Origin: Neoechinorhynchus agilis
Taxonomy: Eukaryota > Acanthocephala
Direction of reading: 5' to 3'
DNA: 64,000 nt
Assembly: GCA_051530055.1 (NCBI GenBank)
Contig: CM121342.1
Location: 14,012,001-14,076,000, forward strand
In this document: positions 21,740 through 32,798 of the stretch, one piece after another
Position numbering within the stretch: position 1 is the stretch's first letter
Layout: the number at the start of each line of letters is the position of its first letter
Made by a program: the position numbers and the translations under genes
The notes under the pieces: generated by a model
What the model saw: only the letters and a program-made list of their open reading frames with translations
Told to the model about the DNA's origin: nothing
The model's database searches: none

Positions 21740-23250
21740 AAACGGTTAGAGCGACTATCTCATTAAAACGGACTTTTTATAACCCCGTTTTTATTTTCAC
21801 GCCGTAAATACTTGACGAAAACAAGGTAAAAACTTAAAAATTTAATTTAAAATGATCGTGACGAGAACAGTTCAGTAACTAAAAATCGGCGCAAATTGCA
21901 GCATTTTTAGAGGAACTACGTTGTCGCAGACATCACGTCGGTGAGCTACATGATCGGTAGAGACCTCCATGAGTAGTTATATTTCAAAGATCAAACATCA
22001 GCGCTGGACTTTGTGAAGAAACGAGCAGAAGTAATGAAATTGATGGAGAAAACAACGAAGCGAAGAAGCCAGAAATTTAATAAATGCGAGACGGGATAGC
22101 CTCGTAAAAGGGAATTGTTATGTAAAAGGTTTCCTTGGCCTTCAAGAATGAAGACTGCAGATCACGATTCCATTTAGGTCTGCGAATATTGATGGTCGCT
22201 TGTCCAATTACGAAGCGAGAAGCAAATCGATATTCGATGTTCTGTCCATGATACCAATGAAGGACCTGTCGCAATCACGATTAGGCGTTATGCTTGGTCT
22301 GTGAATTAGAAGTCGGACTCCAAAAATTAGATAAATTTCCTTACTGTGCAGGATTCCGATAGATCAGCTATCAAAAATTATACTAAAGATCGATTATGTC
22401 TGTCTAATCGATACCTACGCAATACTACCGATGATCAGATATTTGAAAAGTGACGATATTAAATGGGGAAATAGTAATACAACATCGAGCTTAAAATGTT
22501 TATTTTCTAAATAATTATCGTCGTTCGTTTGAGGAATTGAAACAATTATAGCGAAAATAACCATTTGTAGTGAGGTTATCGATTATTTTGTTGGTTTTTG
22601 GTGGTGCCATTTCGAGGCGAAGGAGAACTTCAGGCGACGAAAATGATATTAAAAATTTTACTTGAAAGCAGAACACCTTAAGCTGATGCCGTGAAGTTTT
22701 AAGAAATAATCACGTTCATGCCAGAACAATAGTAGTCCAATCCTCAGAGTACTTTTCCTCGGTTTCTTATAGTCGTACAAAAAATCTGCATCTCTTGTAG
22801 TGAAGTTCGAAGGAATGCGAAACTTCACAGTCTCGCGTATTATCAGTCACTTTTACATAATAAAAATGAAGAAGATCCGCGGGAAGCTCTTTTAAAATCG
22901 CAATCCACAGAATAACTCCATGATGCTTGTGGTTTAGACGATCATCCTAGATAATGTCGGAATTACCGGACGAAATATCGGTAATCAATTCGTCAATTTA
23001 AATTCGAGGGCGATCATAAAGCAGTATGTTGAAGACTATAAAATTTGAGTTCAATGTGAACTTTTTACATTCGAAAATTCTCCACTCATCGATAACTTGA
23101 GTTCTCGACTGACATTAGGAAGCTATTAATTTTTTAACAAAATTGCAGTTGTTATGATTAACCGAAAATTCTAGTCTCAACTTCGGGGCTACACACAAAT
23201 CTTTGGAAACCGAAACCTTTTCAAAATGTATTAACATTTTTCTCAAAACT
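21740..23250. other. Spacer of palindrome 1, no recognised gene
   Basis: About 1.5 kb single-copy DNA between PEBP and hexokinase. Frames are short and show no family motifs. Nothing else identified. Confidence 0.5.
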
Positions 23251-23256
23251 TGTGCA

Positions 23257-24731
23257 TCAATGTTCTTTATTAGCGAATGCTGCTGCCAACGCAGCACCGA
23301 TTCCTGATCCGCCTCCAACAACAGCAATCTTATATTGTATTGATTTGTTCAAAAGAAGATTACAGTAGAACTCGACCGTCTGCATAAATTTTGGGTGCTT
23401 CCGATAAAAGCTGCCATCTATTCCGATAGTTTGATCGTCTCTTTTCATTTTTTCGAGAGTAGCAGCCATTGTGGCAGCCCATAGTTTGGCCGCTCTCTGC
23501 GTTACGGATTTGCAGACAGCGTGAAGGATCGCATAATCGTCTATTGCAGCTTCCTTGAGACCTAATAAATCCATTATCATCTTTGTCCTCTTAAATGAGA
23601 CGCCTCGGTCCTTTTCGATCTCACAGATATAATTTGCACTAAAACCCATTGGAGTGTAAAGGACAGACTTATCGAACTTATTTACCATTGGTGTCTTTCA
23701 ACAAAAACGATGTGCTGTCCAAGAAAAGACCTCAATGGTTTACTTGTTTTCCTTATTGGCGTATTTGAAGCCGAAAAGATCTTTTTCATAAAGGTCGACT
23801 AAAACCATTCGGACAATTTCACCAAGGTACATTCCAGATATAAGCTTTTCGAACTTTTGTTTCCCTGGATTTATTGAATTAAGGTCGATTTGCCGGTCAA
23901 AATCCGTTGTTATTTTTTCGAGGCCACAATCTTCGTCAGTATCACCATAACCTCCCAATTCAATATTGACTATCATATACCGGTCATCGGAGTTAAGATT
24001 GTCGAAATTTTTGATATTTTTTACTTCTTCGATATAACAAGCGTTTGTCCCTGTTCCCACAATCATCCCCATGGAACAGTCAGGATACTGAAATGCAGTT
24101 GCCATCAGAGTGGCAACGGTGTCGTTGACCAGAGCAACGACCTTTATGTTCAAACCACGCTCCTCAATAGATTTCTGAAGCCATTGAACAACATCGGTAC
24201 CTACCACATCCTGGCAATCAAAGTTTTTGGTCCATTGTATAAGATTCCCACTATTGAGAGATTTCTGGAGGCATGGAAATGAAAACGTAAAACCCAGATA
24301 TCTTAGTTTTTCCCTGTCCATTTTGTGAATCCGCATAAACTCATCTATTTTCGAAGAAATAAATCCGAATAGCGTTTTGCCGTCACTGTGCATAATCGAT
24401 AAATTTATTTTGCACTTCATCATCAGTCGTTTGGTTTCAGAACTTCCTGTCATGGATAGTAGAAGTACCCGAAAGTTTGTTCCACCAAGATCGATGGCTA
24501 AATATTCTCCAACCTCGGATCGATCAAGCGGCTTAGTAACAAATGTCGGTATCATCTTTAAGTCAGAGTGACCCTTTTCAGGATCTAAACCCCTGTCCAT
24601 TGATCGTTGAAACTGACGTTTAATCATGATTTTTTGAGGGAATGCGTATAACTGATGATTTAAATCTACATTCAACCTATAATCCTCGCCAAGAAAACAC
24701 TGAACAATTTTGCGCCTTGCTTCATTAGATC
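23257..24731 (-). CDS. Hexokinase (single catalytic unit), 5' end beside a LINE
   Basis: ATP-dependent hexose phosphorylation, first step of glycolysis. Main exon 24731-23740 carries MIPTFVTKPLDRSEVGEYLA, phosphate loop AIDLGGTNFRVLLLS, FTFSFPC, catalytic Asp in VALVNDTVATL, VGTGTNACYIEE and SLNPGKQ-FEKLISGMYLGE. A second exon from about 23697 to 23257 carries IEKDRG, IGIDGSFYRKHP and the adenosine-binding VGGGSGIGAALAAAFA. One roughly 50-kDa unit, as in most invertebrates. The exon junction near 23740/23697 did not resolve cleanly. The 5' end is odd: codons just before KIVQCF run into LINE sequence at 24732, and no upstream first exon was found, so the gene may be 5'-truncated by the insertion. 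Confidence 0.88.
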
Positions 24732-25149
24732 CTAAATAAGCTGGCAGAGAAATGTCTACTGCATTTAGGGTACCAAACCTCTGGACGACACAGGCAAGGA
24801 CGCTTGACGCTAGGCCTCGTCCGACAGCTGAATATTTAAAATTTTATCGAGAGAGGCTTTTACAGTATCGTCTAATTTTGCCAGCTTTTCTTGTGTCTAC
24901 AGAAAGGTACTGTGCGCAGCTTATACAGCAGTTTTGGAATGAAGAGAGTGTTCTTGACCAGGAATAGAGCATCGTGTGAAGATAATTCATTAATTCGTTC
25001 GCGCAGCATTGAAAGTTGCGGTTGAAGATTGGCAATCTCGGCTTCTACATTAGAGTCAAAAATGCAGCTTCATAAAGTACTCTACCTTTCTAGAGTGATC
25101 AATTCCATGCCGGGGGCAAGGTTCTGAAAATCTTTTACGACAGTTTGCC
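24732..25149 (-). mobile_element. LINE 3'-end fragment (non-LTR RT C-terminal region)
   Basis: Minus strand reads VVKDFQNLAPGMELI, then HDALFLVKNTLFIPKLLYKL, then LDKILNIQLSDEA, QASLPVSSRGLG, NAVDISLPAYLGS, characteristic of the region after the RT in CR1/RTE-type LINEs of invertebrates. Contains a stop and a one-base frameshift, so it is dead. Its 5' edge coincides with the inner boundary of the right palindrome arm; its 3' edge runs in frame into hexokinase. Confidence 0.85.
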
Positions 25150-25261
25150 ATACAGAGTTGGCGCAAGTGGATCAGTGTGCCCCGTGCATGACGGAACATT
25201 GCAAATCACGCGCGGGATTTTTCTAAAAATGTTCAGTTTGTTCATTTTATTCTTTCACTAA
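25150..25261 (+). pseudogene. Truncated PEBP gene, last 37 codons only
   Basis: Mirror of the PEBP 3' end (YRVGASGSVCPVHDGTLQ..., ending FILFFH and stop). Everything upstream is missing because the duplicated arm ends here against a LINE. One Phe to Arg change relative to the intact gene. Confidence 0.85.
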
Positions 25262-25525
25262 GTAAAATGATTTGCGATTTCTTTGATTTGTAGACATCTT
25301 CATAAATGCACTTTGTCGGAAATGGGATCCGTGCTGCATAACAAAATTAACAGAATTCGTGAGGATGGTGGTTTATGTGCTTAAACCCGAATTCACCAAC
25401 CAAACCTCAAGGTGCGGAAGCACCACCTACTCGTAAAATTAAACTTTAAATAAATATTTCATAAAATTGACCCTATAAGATTTGAAAATCGTTTCAACTT
25501 CTTTATTTTTGGCTTTTTGATCACT

Positions 25526-25969
25526 ATGGTAACTGATATGAAAATAAGTAAGTTAAAATGGCATTTATGCGAAGCACAGGAAATGGAAAATGATTCATTC
25601 CCAGAAGTAAGACCACTGATTCAAGACCTAAAAATCTCAGATTTCTCAGTCGAAAGTTCAAATGGCATTCAAGTGGAAAACACTTGCAGGCCGACTTTTC
25701 CACCTCCACGGGAGTCAAGAAACTTGGTTTCGTTATCTGAAAATAACTATCTTCCTGAAGGAATAAAAGAACTCTCGAACGTGGCAATGTTTAAAGGATG
25801 GGATCAATTTAATGAATCGATTAAAAGCAGGAGAATTACAGTAGTTTACTTTACATGGACTTTTGGATGTGAAAATAATGGACCAAACCAAATACGAAAC
25901 CTTCCCGTAATCGATCTATGGAAAAAGGGGAAACTGCTTTATCGTGCTTTTGACTTGAAAGATCACTAA
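25526..25969 (+). CDS. Thioredoxin-fold-like protein, right-arm copy with 44-codon deletion
   Basis: Same as 20848-20273 except that GCENNGP is joined directly to NQIRNLPV, removing 132 bp in frame. The lost segment includes the central strand MVMVIIVDCS and a helix, so a thioredoxin fold could not form. ACCA occurs at both ends of the deleted segment in the intact copy, compatible with microhomology-mediated loss. Probably non-functional though open. Confidence 0.5.
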   Translation: MVTDMKISKLKWHLCEAQEMENDSFPEVRPLIQDLKISDFSVESSNGIQVENTCRPTFPPPRESRNLVSLSENNYLPEGIKELSNVAMFKGWDQFNESIKSRRITVVYFTWTFGCENNGPNQIRNLPVIDLWKKGKLLYRAFDLKDH

Positions 25970-26472
25970 ATGCAGCGCTGCTGAAATTTTAAAAGGAGGT
26001 TTAAAATTTTTGCAAGAAAGCTGTGCTATGAGGAAGCTATAAAAGTTATTAAAGATGCAATTGAACTGAATTCATTAGATAAAGATGCCCAGTCATTCGA
26101 TGAAGATTAACACGGGTTTTAAATAAAATTGATTTATTAACATTTTTCGAAGGCGTTTGCTTAGATGCATTATTGTCATTAAATTAAAAAAATAAAGCTT
26201 TGCCTTCAAGAATTCGATAAAACTGTTTCGTTTGTGTAGATGTCGTAAATGATCGCTTTGGAACTCGATGAGACGTACTTCAGGCGATATTAAAAAAATC
26301 CACAATGTGAAACTACTCTGTTTTAAAGAAAATAACTTATTTCTTGTTCACTTTAAAGAAGCGAGCTTACATGTGAGACGAAGTAACAGTTAAATTGCTC
26401 ACAATACTCATGATGCAAAATTCGTTATTTAAAAATGTCGATATTTGAGGTACCGGGAGGAATGTGATTGGA

Positions 26473-26569
26473 ATTATTGTTTAGACGTCTACACCCGCGG
26501 TAAATGATTATTTCGATTAAAAAACGCTCTGAGAATCTCGTCGGGTTCATCATCAGTTTGTTTGTTAGT
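26473..26569 (-). ncRNA. Hammerhead-like copy B, right-arm mirror
   Basis: Reverse complement of 19676-19772 with the same damaged GAAA box and intact AGACGTC return strand. Confidence 0.6.
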
Positions 26570-26589
26570 AATAGACTCTATCGATACTA

Positions 26590-26675
26590 ACAAACAAACT
26601 GACGATGAACTCGACGAGGTTCGAAACGTCTTTAATCGAAATAATCATTTACCGCGGGCGTAGACTTCTAAATAA
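26590..26675 (+). ncRNA. Hammerhead-like copy A, right-arm mirror
   Basis: Plus-strand copy of 19570-19655: CTGACGA at 26599, stem II GAAC/GTTC, GAAACGTC, loop with TTTACCGCGGGCGT, return GACTTC. The most complete hammerhead core visible in this window in plus orientation. Confidence 0.65.
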
Positions 26676-26867
26676 TAATTCCAAATTCGTTAGTATTCCG
26701 GTTCATTTACAGGTTTTGTAATATCTCAAATGGACACTACAAACGATTAGCTTAAGCTATTAAAAACTAATTCCTTAAATTGTTAAACTTCGATTCTTTA
26801 GCTTAAAGTTATTATCAAATTATAACGTTCTCTTTCTGGTATGGGTGCTAACATGAAGACTTAAAAT

Positions 26868-26935
26868 AATAATAACACGTTTATTTGTTAATTAACATCT
26901 TTGGGCCCTCATAAACACTTGAGAACCAAATAAAC
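26868..26935 (-). repeat. Short repeat, right-arm mirror of 19315-19380
   Basis: ATAACACGTTTATTTGTTAA followed by CTCATAAACACTTGAG; same family as 15945-16025 and 30220-30300. Confidence 0.5.
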
Positions 26936-27573
26936 AAAGCTCATCAAAGAATGACCTGAAGCGATCTTTAGCCATTCTTTAAGGACGTTAATAATTATTT
27001 CTCAGAGCACAAAAAGTAACTGACCTATAATGTCAAAAAATAATTCATCGAAAAACAGAATTCCTTTCAATTCGACGTGCCGTATTCAAAGGAATCTTAA
27101 ATTTGATAGCTTTGCTCCTTTATTCATTCGCCCCATAGTATTTCTTGCACGAGAGCGTCTTTAGAGGATAAATACTTCGTTACAGGTATTTGCAAATGTC
27201 TAAACAGTTTATGAGAAAAAAAGGCGTTGAAAATATTGATCGAAACACTCAGTTTACACGGCGTCTTTTTCAACAGGAGATTTCCTTAGCATTAACGCCA
27301 ATCATTCTCGATCTTATCTGTATTTCAACAGTGCAAAAATTCGAATCAAATTAATTCATTTTTTGGCTGTAGGTTTTCGGGCACCGCTGGTTTAAGTTAT
27401 TTGGTGGACTTCGATGGTGCCATTTTCAAGTATTGTTAATTGCATTTTCCGCAAAAACTTTCCTTATGAACGTACAAATGTCTTAACAAAAAAGATCGGA
27501 TAAATTCTTAAATCGTTTGTCATTCTCAATTAATTTGTGTGAGTTACGCACTCGAATATGAGATTTGCTTCGT

Positions 27574-28164
27574 TTAGTCCCGCGGCACTTTCCGGCTCAT
27601 TCGCTGCTCATGTTTCCTGATAAGACGTTTTAGATAAATTAGCTCATCTGTCAAATGTTTTTTGGTTTCTTCGAAAGATTGGTCGTGTTGGTCACGCTCG
27701 TTCGTTAGAGCTTCAAGTTGAGACTCAACTTCAAGTATCCGGGTCGCCCGTCGATCCCACATGGACTTTCTGGGATTTCGTTGTGTTTCTTTTGGTATTT
27801 CATCGGGTGGCCGTGTCCGATAATCGGAAATGAGATCCTGAAAACGTTTCACATGGAATGGTTTGCAGGTCATCTCAATAGAAGCCATCAGAAGATTAAG
27901 ATGGAGATCGTCTAGTTTGGAGATTTGATCGAGGTGGTCAGCACCGATTGAGCATAAGACTTCGTAGTATCGGGTAAGGCTGAACTTTTCTAGCCAACAA
28001 TACAACTCTTCTTCATTTGGCGTTTTGAAGGCGGGCAGCGCATTGACCAATCGATCGATACATTCAGTAAGAGAAGCGGCTTTTTGAATACAGGAAGCCT
28101 CGAGCTCAATTGAAGATTCGTTAATGGAGTCACTATTTTTTGTAAACACGATTTTAGAACGCAT
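27574..28164 (-). CDS. SAM-domain plus coiled-coil protein, right-arm copy
   Basis: Second copy of 18079-18669, 196 aa, open throughout, with Ala for Val near residue 42. Same divergent pairing with RPL32. Confidence 0.65.
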   Translation of the reverse strand: MRSKIVFTKNSDSINESSIELEASCIQKAASLTECIDRLVNALPAFKTPNEEELYCWLEKFSLTRYYEVLCSIGADHLDQISKLDDLHLNLLMASIEMTCKPFHVKRFQDLISDYRTRPPDEIPKETQRNPRKSMWDRRATRILEVESQLEALTNERDQHDQSFEETKKHLTDELIYLKRLIRKHEQRMSRKVPRD

Positions 28165-28299
28165 CTGCAATTTCGGTGAAAAAACACGGATCTACTGGAC
28201 AAACGTATCAGTTTTCAGGCTAGATGACGTCACGAAGTGTGGTTTCTTTCGCGTTTTTCATTCGTGTGCGTTTCCGAAACTGAATTCGAATAGGAGAAA
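28165..28299. promoter_or_regulatory. Shared bidirectional promoter, right arm
   Basis: Mirror of 17944-18078, unchanged in the TGACGTCA element. Confidence 0.45.
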
Positions 28300-28710
28300 A
28301 TGGCAATCCGAGCCGTCCGTCCGCGCAATCAGACAATTGTAAAGAAGCGAACGAAGAAGTTCATTCGTCATCACAGCGATCGGTACAAACGTGTAAAACC
28401 GAACTGGAGGAAACCACGAGGAATCGATAATTGTGTTCGACGAAGATTCCGAGGATGTCGACCAATGCCGAGTATCGGTTACGGAAGTTGCCGTCGAACC
28501 AAACATTTGTGTCCGGATGGATTCAAAAAGTTTGTTGTTCACAATTTAGCTGAACTTGAGGTTTTAATGATGCACAATCGACGTCTTAAAGCCGAGATCG
28601 GTCATGCGGTCAGCGCTAAAACGCGTCAAAAGATCGTTAGCCGAGCCAAAGAACTCAGTATTAAAGTTACAAATCCGAACGCGAGACTTAGGTCAAAAGA
28701 GAACGAGTAG
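28300..28710 (+). CDS. RPL32: 60S ribosomal protein L32 (eL32), right-arm copy
   Basis: Identical protein to the left-arm copy, 136 aa, intronless. If the palindrome is real the genome holds two intact RPL32 genes with identical flanks; animals usually have a single functional one. Confidence 0.96.
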   Translation: MAIRAVRPRNQTIVKKRTKKFIRHHSDRYKRVKPNWRKPRGIDNCVRRRFRGCRPMPSIGYGSCRRTKHLCPDGFKKFVVHNLAELEVLMMHNRRLKAEIGHAVSAKTRQKIVSRAKELSIKVTNPNARLRSKENE

Positions 28711-28837
28711 TAGCTTTTTTGAAAAAAAGTGCCTTGCTTCCTTAATTTTTAACTACAATTGGAAATACTTTTGGGTTTGTGATTAATTGATAAGCGCTTC
28801 CGATTCCTTGGAATGTCATCCAAAGATCCTAAATACT

Positions 28838-28935
28838 TCGAAAGTACTGGACTTATCGAAAGCATTCGACTCCGTAAAGAGCTCACTGCTCCTCCAGGCC
28901 TCTTCCGATTTCGGTCTAAACGCATGGCGCGCTTT
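28838..28935 (+). mobile_element. LINE RT motif A fragment, right arm
   Basis: VLDLSKAFDSVKSSLLL, then SSDFGLNAW; mirror of 17340-17405. The 5' half of the LINE copy interrupted by the Penelope/hammerhead insertion. Confidence 0.75.
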
Positions 28936-29097
28936 TTCCAAGTGACCCATGAAACGATTAGCGAAAGCTGGGGCAATAGGTGAACCCTTGGCTATTTTGA
29001 ACACATAATACTTTCCATCGAAGTCAAAACTTGCCGCGCAACCCGGTAATAGCGTCGAATATTGCACTACACAATATACAAACTGGCCAGTGGTCAA
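28908..29097 (-). mobile_element. Penelope-like element RT fragment, right arm
   Basis: Mirror of 17146-17335 with the same FDFDGKYY and AFANRFMGHLE motifs. Broken fossil nested inside the LINE. Confidence 0.75.
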
Positions 29098-29287
29098 TTA
29101 CGAGCAAACATTGGTTATAGCAAGTGAACGCAATAACTTTCGAGCCTTCTTAATTAAAGAACAGAAACCGGACATGAATGACCAACGAAGCTACAAACTC
29201 TGTCTTCATAGCTAACCGAAATGAAACAACACTATGGGCCATAAATACGTGTGAGAGCGTAATAATTACTTAAACACTTATATTTTA

Positions 29288-29370
29288 GAACTGATGATGA
29301 ATCCGACGATGTTCGAAGCGTCTTTAATAAATATTCATTCACCGGGTGTAGACCTAAACAATAATTCCGA
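29288..29370 (+). ncRNA. Degenerate hammerhead remnant C, right arm
   Basis: Mirror of 16875-16956: CTGATGA near 29291, GAAG core, CGTC, loop with CACCGGGTGTA, GACC. Confidence 0.5.
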
Positions 29371-29384
29371 TAAACTCATTGCCG

Positions 29385-30720
29385 GGTTACCTTCTCGAAC
29401 ACCATCACCAAAGACACCCGTCCCCTTCACCACTTCTTTTTAATATTTTCTTATACGAACTTAAATCCTTCTGGTCTCACTCTAAACTTTTCTTATGTGC
29501 CGACGATCTCATCCTCGCCACGCAATCACCGTCACACCCTTCTTCGTTTTAACTTCTAACAAAATCACACGCATCGAAGATCTCTGCATCAACCACAAAC
29601 TCTACCTGAACTTCTCTAAATGCTTCGAAGTGATCCCCTCAATCTCCCGCATTCCAATATCCTATCCCGAGCTTCCGAATGACATCCTACGAGTCACCTT
29701 CCTCAGAATTTTATGTTTTCAGTTTCAATCAAATCTTAATTGGAATTTCCTCAAGCGCCTATCCATTTAAGAATCCCTTCGTTTTACGGCTATTCCACCT
29801 TTTGCAACATGTCCAAATCACAAACCCGTCGCCTTGAAACTTTTCATAGAGGATATTCTAAAATTTGCACAGATGATTTCCCCTCTCACTGAATACCTCA
29901 AAATTTTTAAACAGCTCTCTGCCCTACCACCACAATTTTTACCATAATTTATTCCCATTTTCACATCAGCACAACACCCGTAATCCCAATTTATTTCATC
30001 CTCCCTCAACCTCGCACCTCCCTCCATCTCCGCTCCTTTTTCCATATTCTCAAATATCATAGCACTAAATGAACCTGAGGAAAGACCAACCTCACAAGCT
30101 ATCATGCAAACAATAATCGCCAATCCCCATCCGAACGGACATTCCCCGACCGGATATTCCCACCCCATCGAACTCGTAATCCACTCCAAAATCAACAAAC
30201 GCATTCATTGAACAAATCAGAACTCGAGTGTTTATGAGGACGCAAAGGTACATGGATCCTATTCTTTGTTAATTAACAAATAAACGTGTTATTATTATAA
30301 CGCTCACCTGCACATACCCAATCTTTTGCAATTTTTCTTCTTATCTATTCCAAAAATCTAACATCTTTCACAAGCGATGTGCTCTAATCTGCTTCTCAAA
30401 CTCATGCCTTTAGGAAAACACCTCGCTCTAATATTCCAAAAGTACTCAGAGCTTCTTCATTCTCTCCCTCCTCCATTTCTACCACACATTTCTCATTTTA
30501 CTCACACTTACAACACTCGTGCCGTCCCAACATTTTCCGCCTTACAGTCCGCCGTTTCTTCGCTCTTGGTTCTCCACCGCTAAATCCTCCAAATGTGAAT
30601 TGATTCGCAGGAAAAAACAGAAAACAACATCAATCTTACAACTTAACGTTTATGAGCGGCAAAGATGGAACAATCCGCCTAAAGTTTACAAGTTACAATT
30701 TTCACTAGATGCCTGAGATG
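29385..30720 (+). mobile_element. LINE fragment (motif C to C-terminus), right arm
   Basis: Mirror of 15525-16860. SPLLFNIFLYEL, LFLCADDLILA, SYPELPND, then a Pro/Ser-rich C-terminal region. It is itself interrupted at about 30220-30300 by the short repeat. Non-functional. Confidence 0.75.
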
Positions 30721-31115
30721 CATGTTTCGGTAGCTTGTATTTTACCAAATAAAACGTTTCATTGAGGGTTTAAACAGGTTTGCATAATTTTACTTTAAAT
30801 TGTCTTTTCTCCTAAAGACAATATTTTTGATGGATCTATTGTCTGATGATATCAGACGAGGGCGATTGCCGTTGAGTGAAAAACTCAGTTTATGATTACT
30901 TTTTTGTTCTATATCGAAGTTACAGTTTCGTAAGGTATCGCTTAATTTTCTTTATTAATTCAAGAACGGACGTTTTGAGCTCTGTTTTGACGTCTTGCAT
31001 CAAACGTTGAGAACCCTAAGATCTCTTGTTTATTTTACAGCATATTGGTCATCGATTTTCTACAATCGTTCGGGGATTGTATATCCCAAACTTTGACATG
31101 TCTTGAAAACATCTT

Positions 31116-32149
31116 TTGTACAAAAGGCGAAGAATTGAGCAATTGATATCGCCATTGCAAAAGCATAATCCGCGATCGTCTTACAATTTGTCGAGATTGA
31201 ACGCCGAACAGATTACGACCGAAGCGATGACACAAGATCCTCGTTTGCCTTATGGGACATTCTCTGCACTCGTACGGAATGCCATCGAGGATAGCATTTT
31301 TAATCAATGCTGCATCCATGAAATTTACGATTATGTTTCGCAAAACTATCCTGATTTAACGCGAAGGCGTCCAATGTGGCGGGTTTGTGATTTTTGTTAG
31401 CCAAATATATATTTTAGTATTCTCTTTTTGGTATTTAGAGTTCGATCCGTCGCTGCCTCTTTACTGGCAATCAGTTTGAATTAATCGACTACCCAATGAT
31501 TTCTGATTGTCAAGTATTCAGGATAAATCGGACATTTCGAGGCCGAACAAGCAGGTTACGTAGTTATGCGTGTCCACGGAATCCATTGCCAAGAGAACCT
31601 TTCCAGCGAAATAATACAAGAAACGTACGGAGAAATGGGGTCGGAGCACCCCCAGTTCAGAGTCGTTTAGTTTTTGGAGACACTATTCGTCGTAGAACTC
31701 AAGTCGTCCATGGACCAACAGGCAACCGATCGTTTCCATCACAAGGAGCTACGGATCTTCAATTCGAAAATACCGAATACCGATCAGAATTTGTTCGAGA
31801 ATCGTACACTCAAATCACTCATCTTTCTACGCATCAAAACCAACCTCCTCGAGAAAGCAATAATTTTCATCACGGACTTTCACCAACCGTAGATGATCAT
31901 TTAGCGTGGATTTCGAATCGCGCAAGTAATAGTCATTTCGGTTTGGAAACTCACATTCAGCAGCACTCGACTTGGAGAACTGAACATGAGAATGTTCGAG
32001 CACCGTTTCAGCGGTCAAACGATGCTCAAATGAACCAAGGACAAATAAATCAAAACGATCTCAATTTATTTCGTCAACGACCGAACGCGTTGAACTCAAG
32101 GACGATTTCAAAAGGAGCAATCGCTTTAGACGTGCAACATAGACCATAG
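31116..32149 (+). CDS. Forkhead-domain protein, right-arm copy
   Basis: Second copy of 15128-14095, exons about 31116-31382 and 31429-32149, intact across the same 46-bp intron, with one visible substitution (Pro for Ala in PLPREPF). Confidence 0.75.
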
Positions 32150-32798
32150 AACGCTGAATAAAAAATTCAGAGGCCAATTAGCTTAGTCTTAGACTTAAAA
32201 TTTTGATCCACTCAAATTTATTTAGTCATGAGTGTTTTAATGTGGATAGATTTTTCTTCGAAGAATCGGTTCACTGATCATAATCAATAAAACGTAATGG
32301 CTTCTAAGGGGACAGTAGCGGTTTTGGTCAAATGGAAGCACAGCAACGGTAACACATTTTGTTCAATCTATTAACTACCCAGTACACCTGAAAATTGTTT
32401 TGTTTTTGATTAGGATTCTCTGTAGAATTTTAATCTCTAGCGCTTTTTGTTTCTGAGTGTAAAACTAATCTTTTTGTTTTTGATCAACAATGATTGAAAT
32501 TCTAGTCGTCGAAGAAAACGTTTTTTCTAATCAGAAAATCTCAGAAGTTTATTCGAATTTAAGATCAAATTTGGGCAAAATCGAAATGTGTTAAGTTCTC
32601 GTGTTTTTAAAGAATTAAGTGTGCCTTTTATTCGGACTGTTTTTTCTAGTCTTCTTGTTATCGAAATATATGTAATAAAAAACTATTAGAATAAAATGAT
32701 CGGAATAAATTCTGGTAAGAAAGGTGTGGACATGAAATTGTGATCATCTTTACGCTTTCCCCGGCTTTCGTCGTTTTTATTTCGAAATTCGCGGTTCA

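Larger units (their letters stand above)
13600..32650. repeat. Large inverted duplication 1 (two arms about 7.5 kb, 3.9-kb spacer)
   Basis: Left arm about 13600-21225 and right arm about 25150-32650 are reverse complements. Paired coordinates sum to about 46243-46245 over most of the length (RPL32 at 17533-17943 pairs with 28300-28710). Differences are sparse: single substitutions such as Ala/Pro in the forkhead gene and Val/Ala in the SAM gene, small indels, and one 132-bp in-frame deletion in the right arm. The spacer 21226-25149 is single-copy. The inner right edge lies exactly at a LINE/PEBP junction; the outer left edge lies inside a hairpin MITE. Confidence 0.95.
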
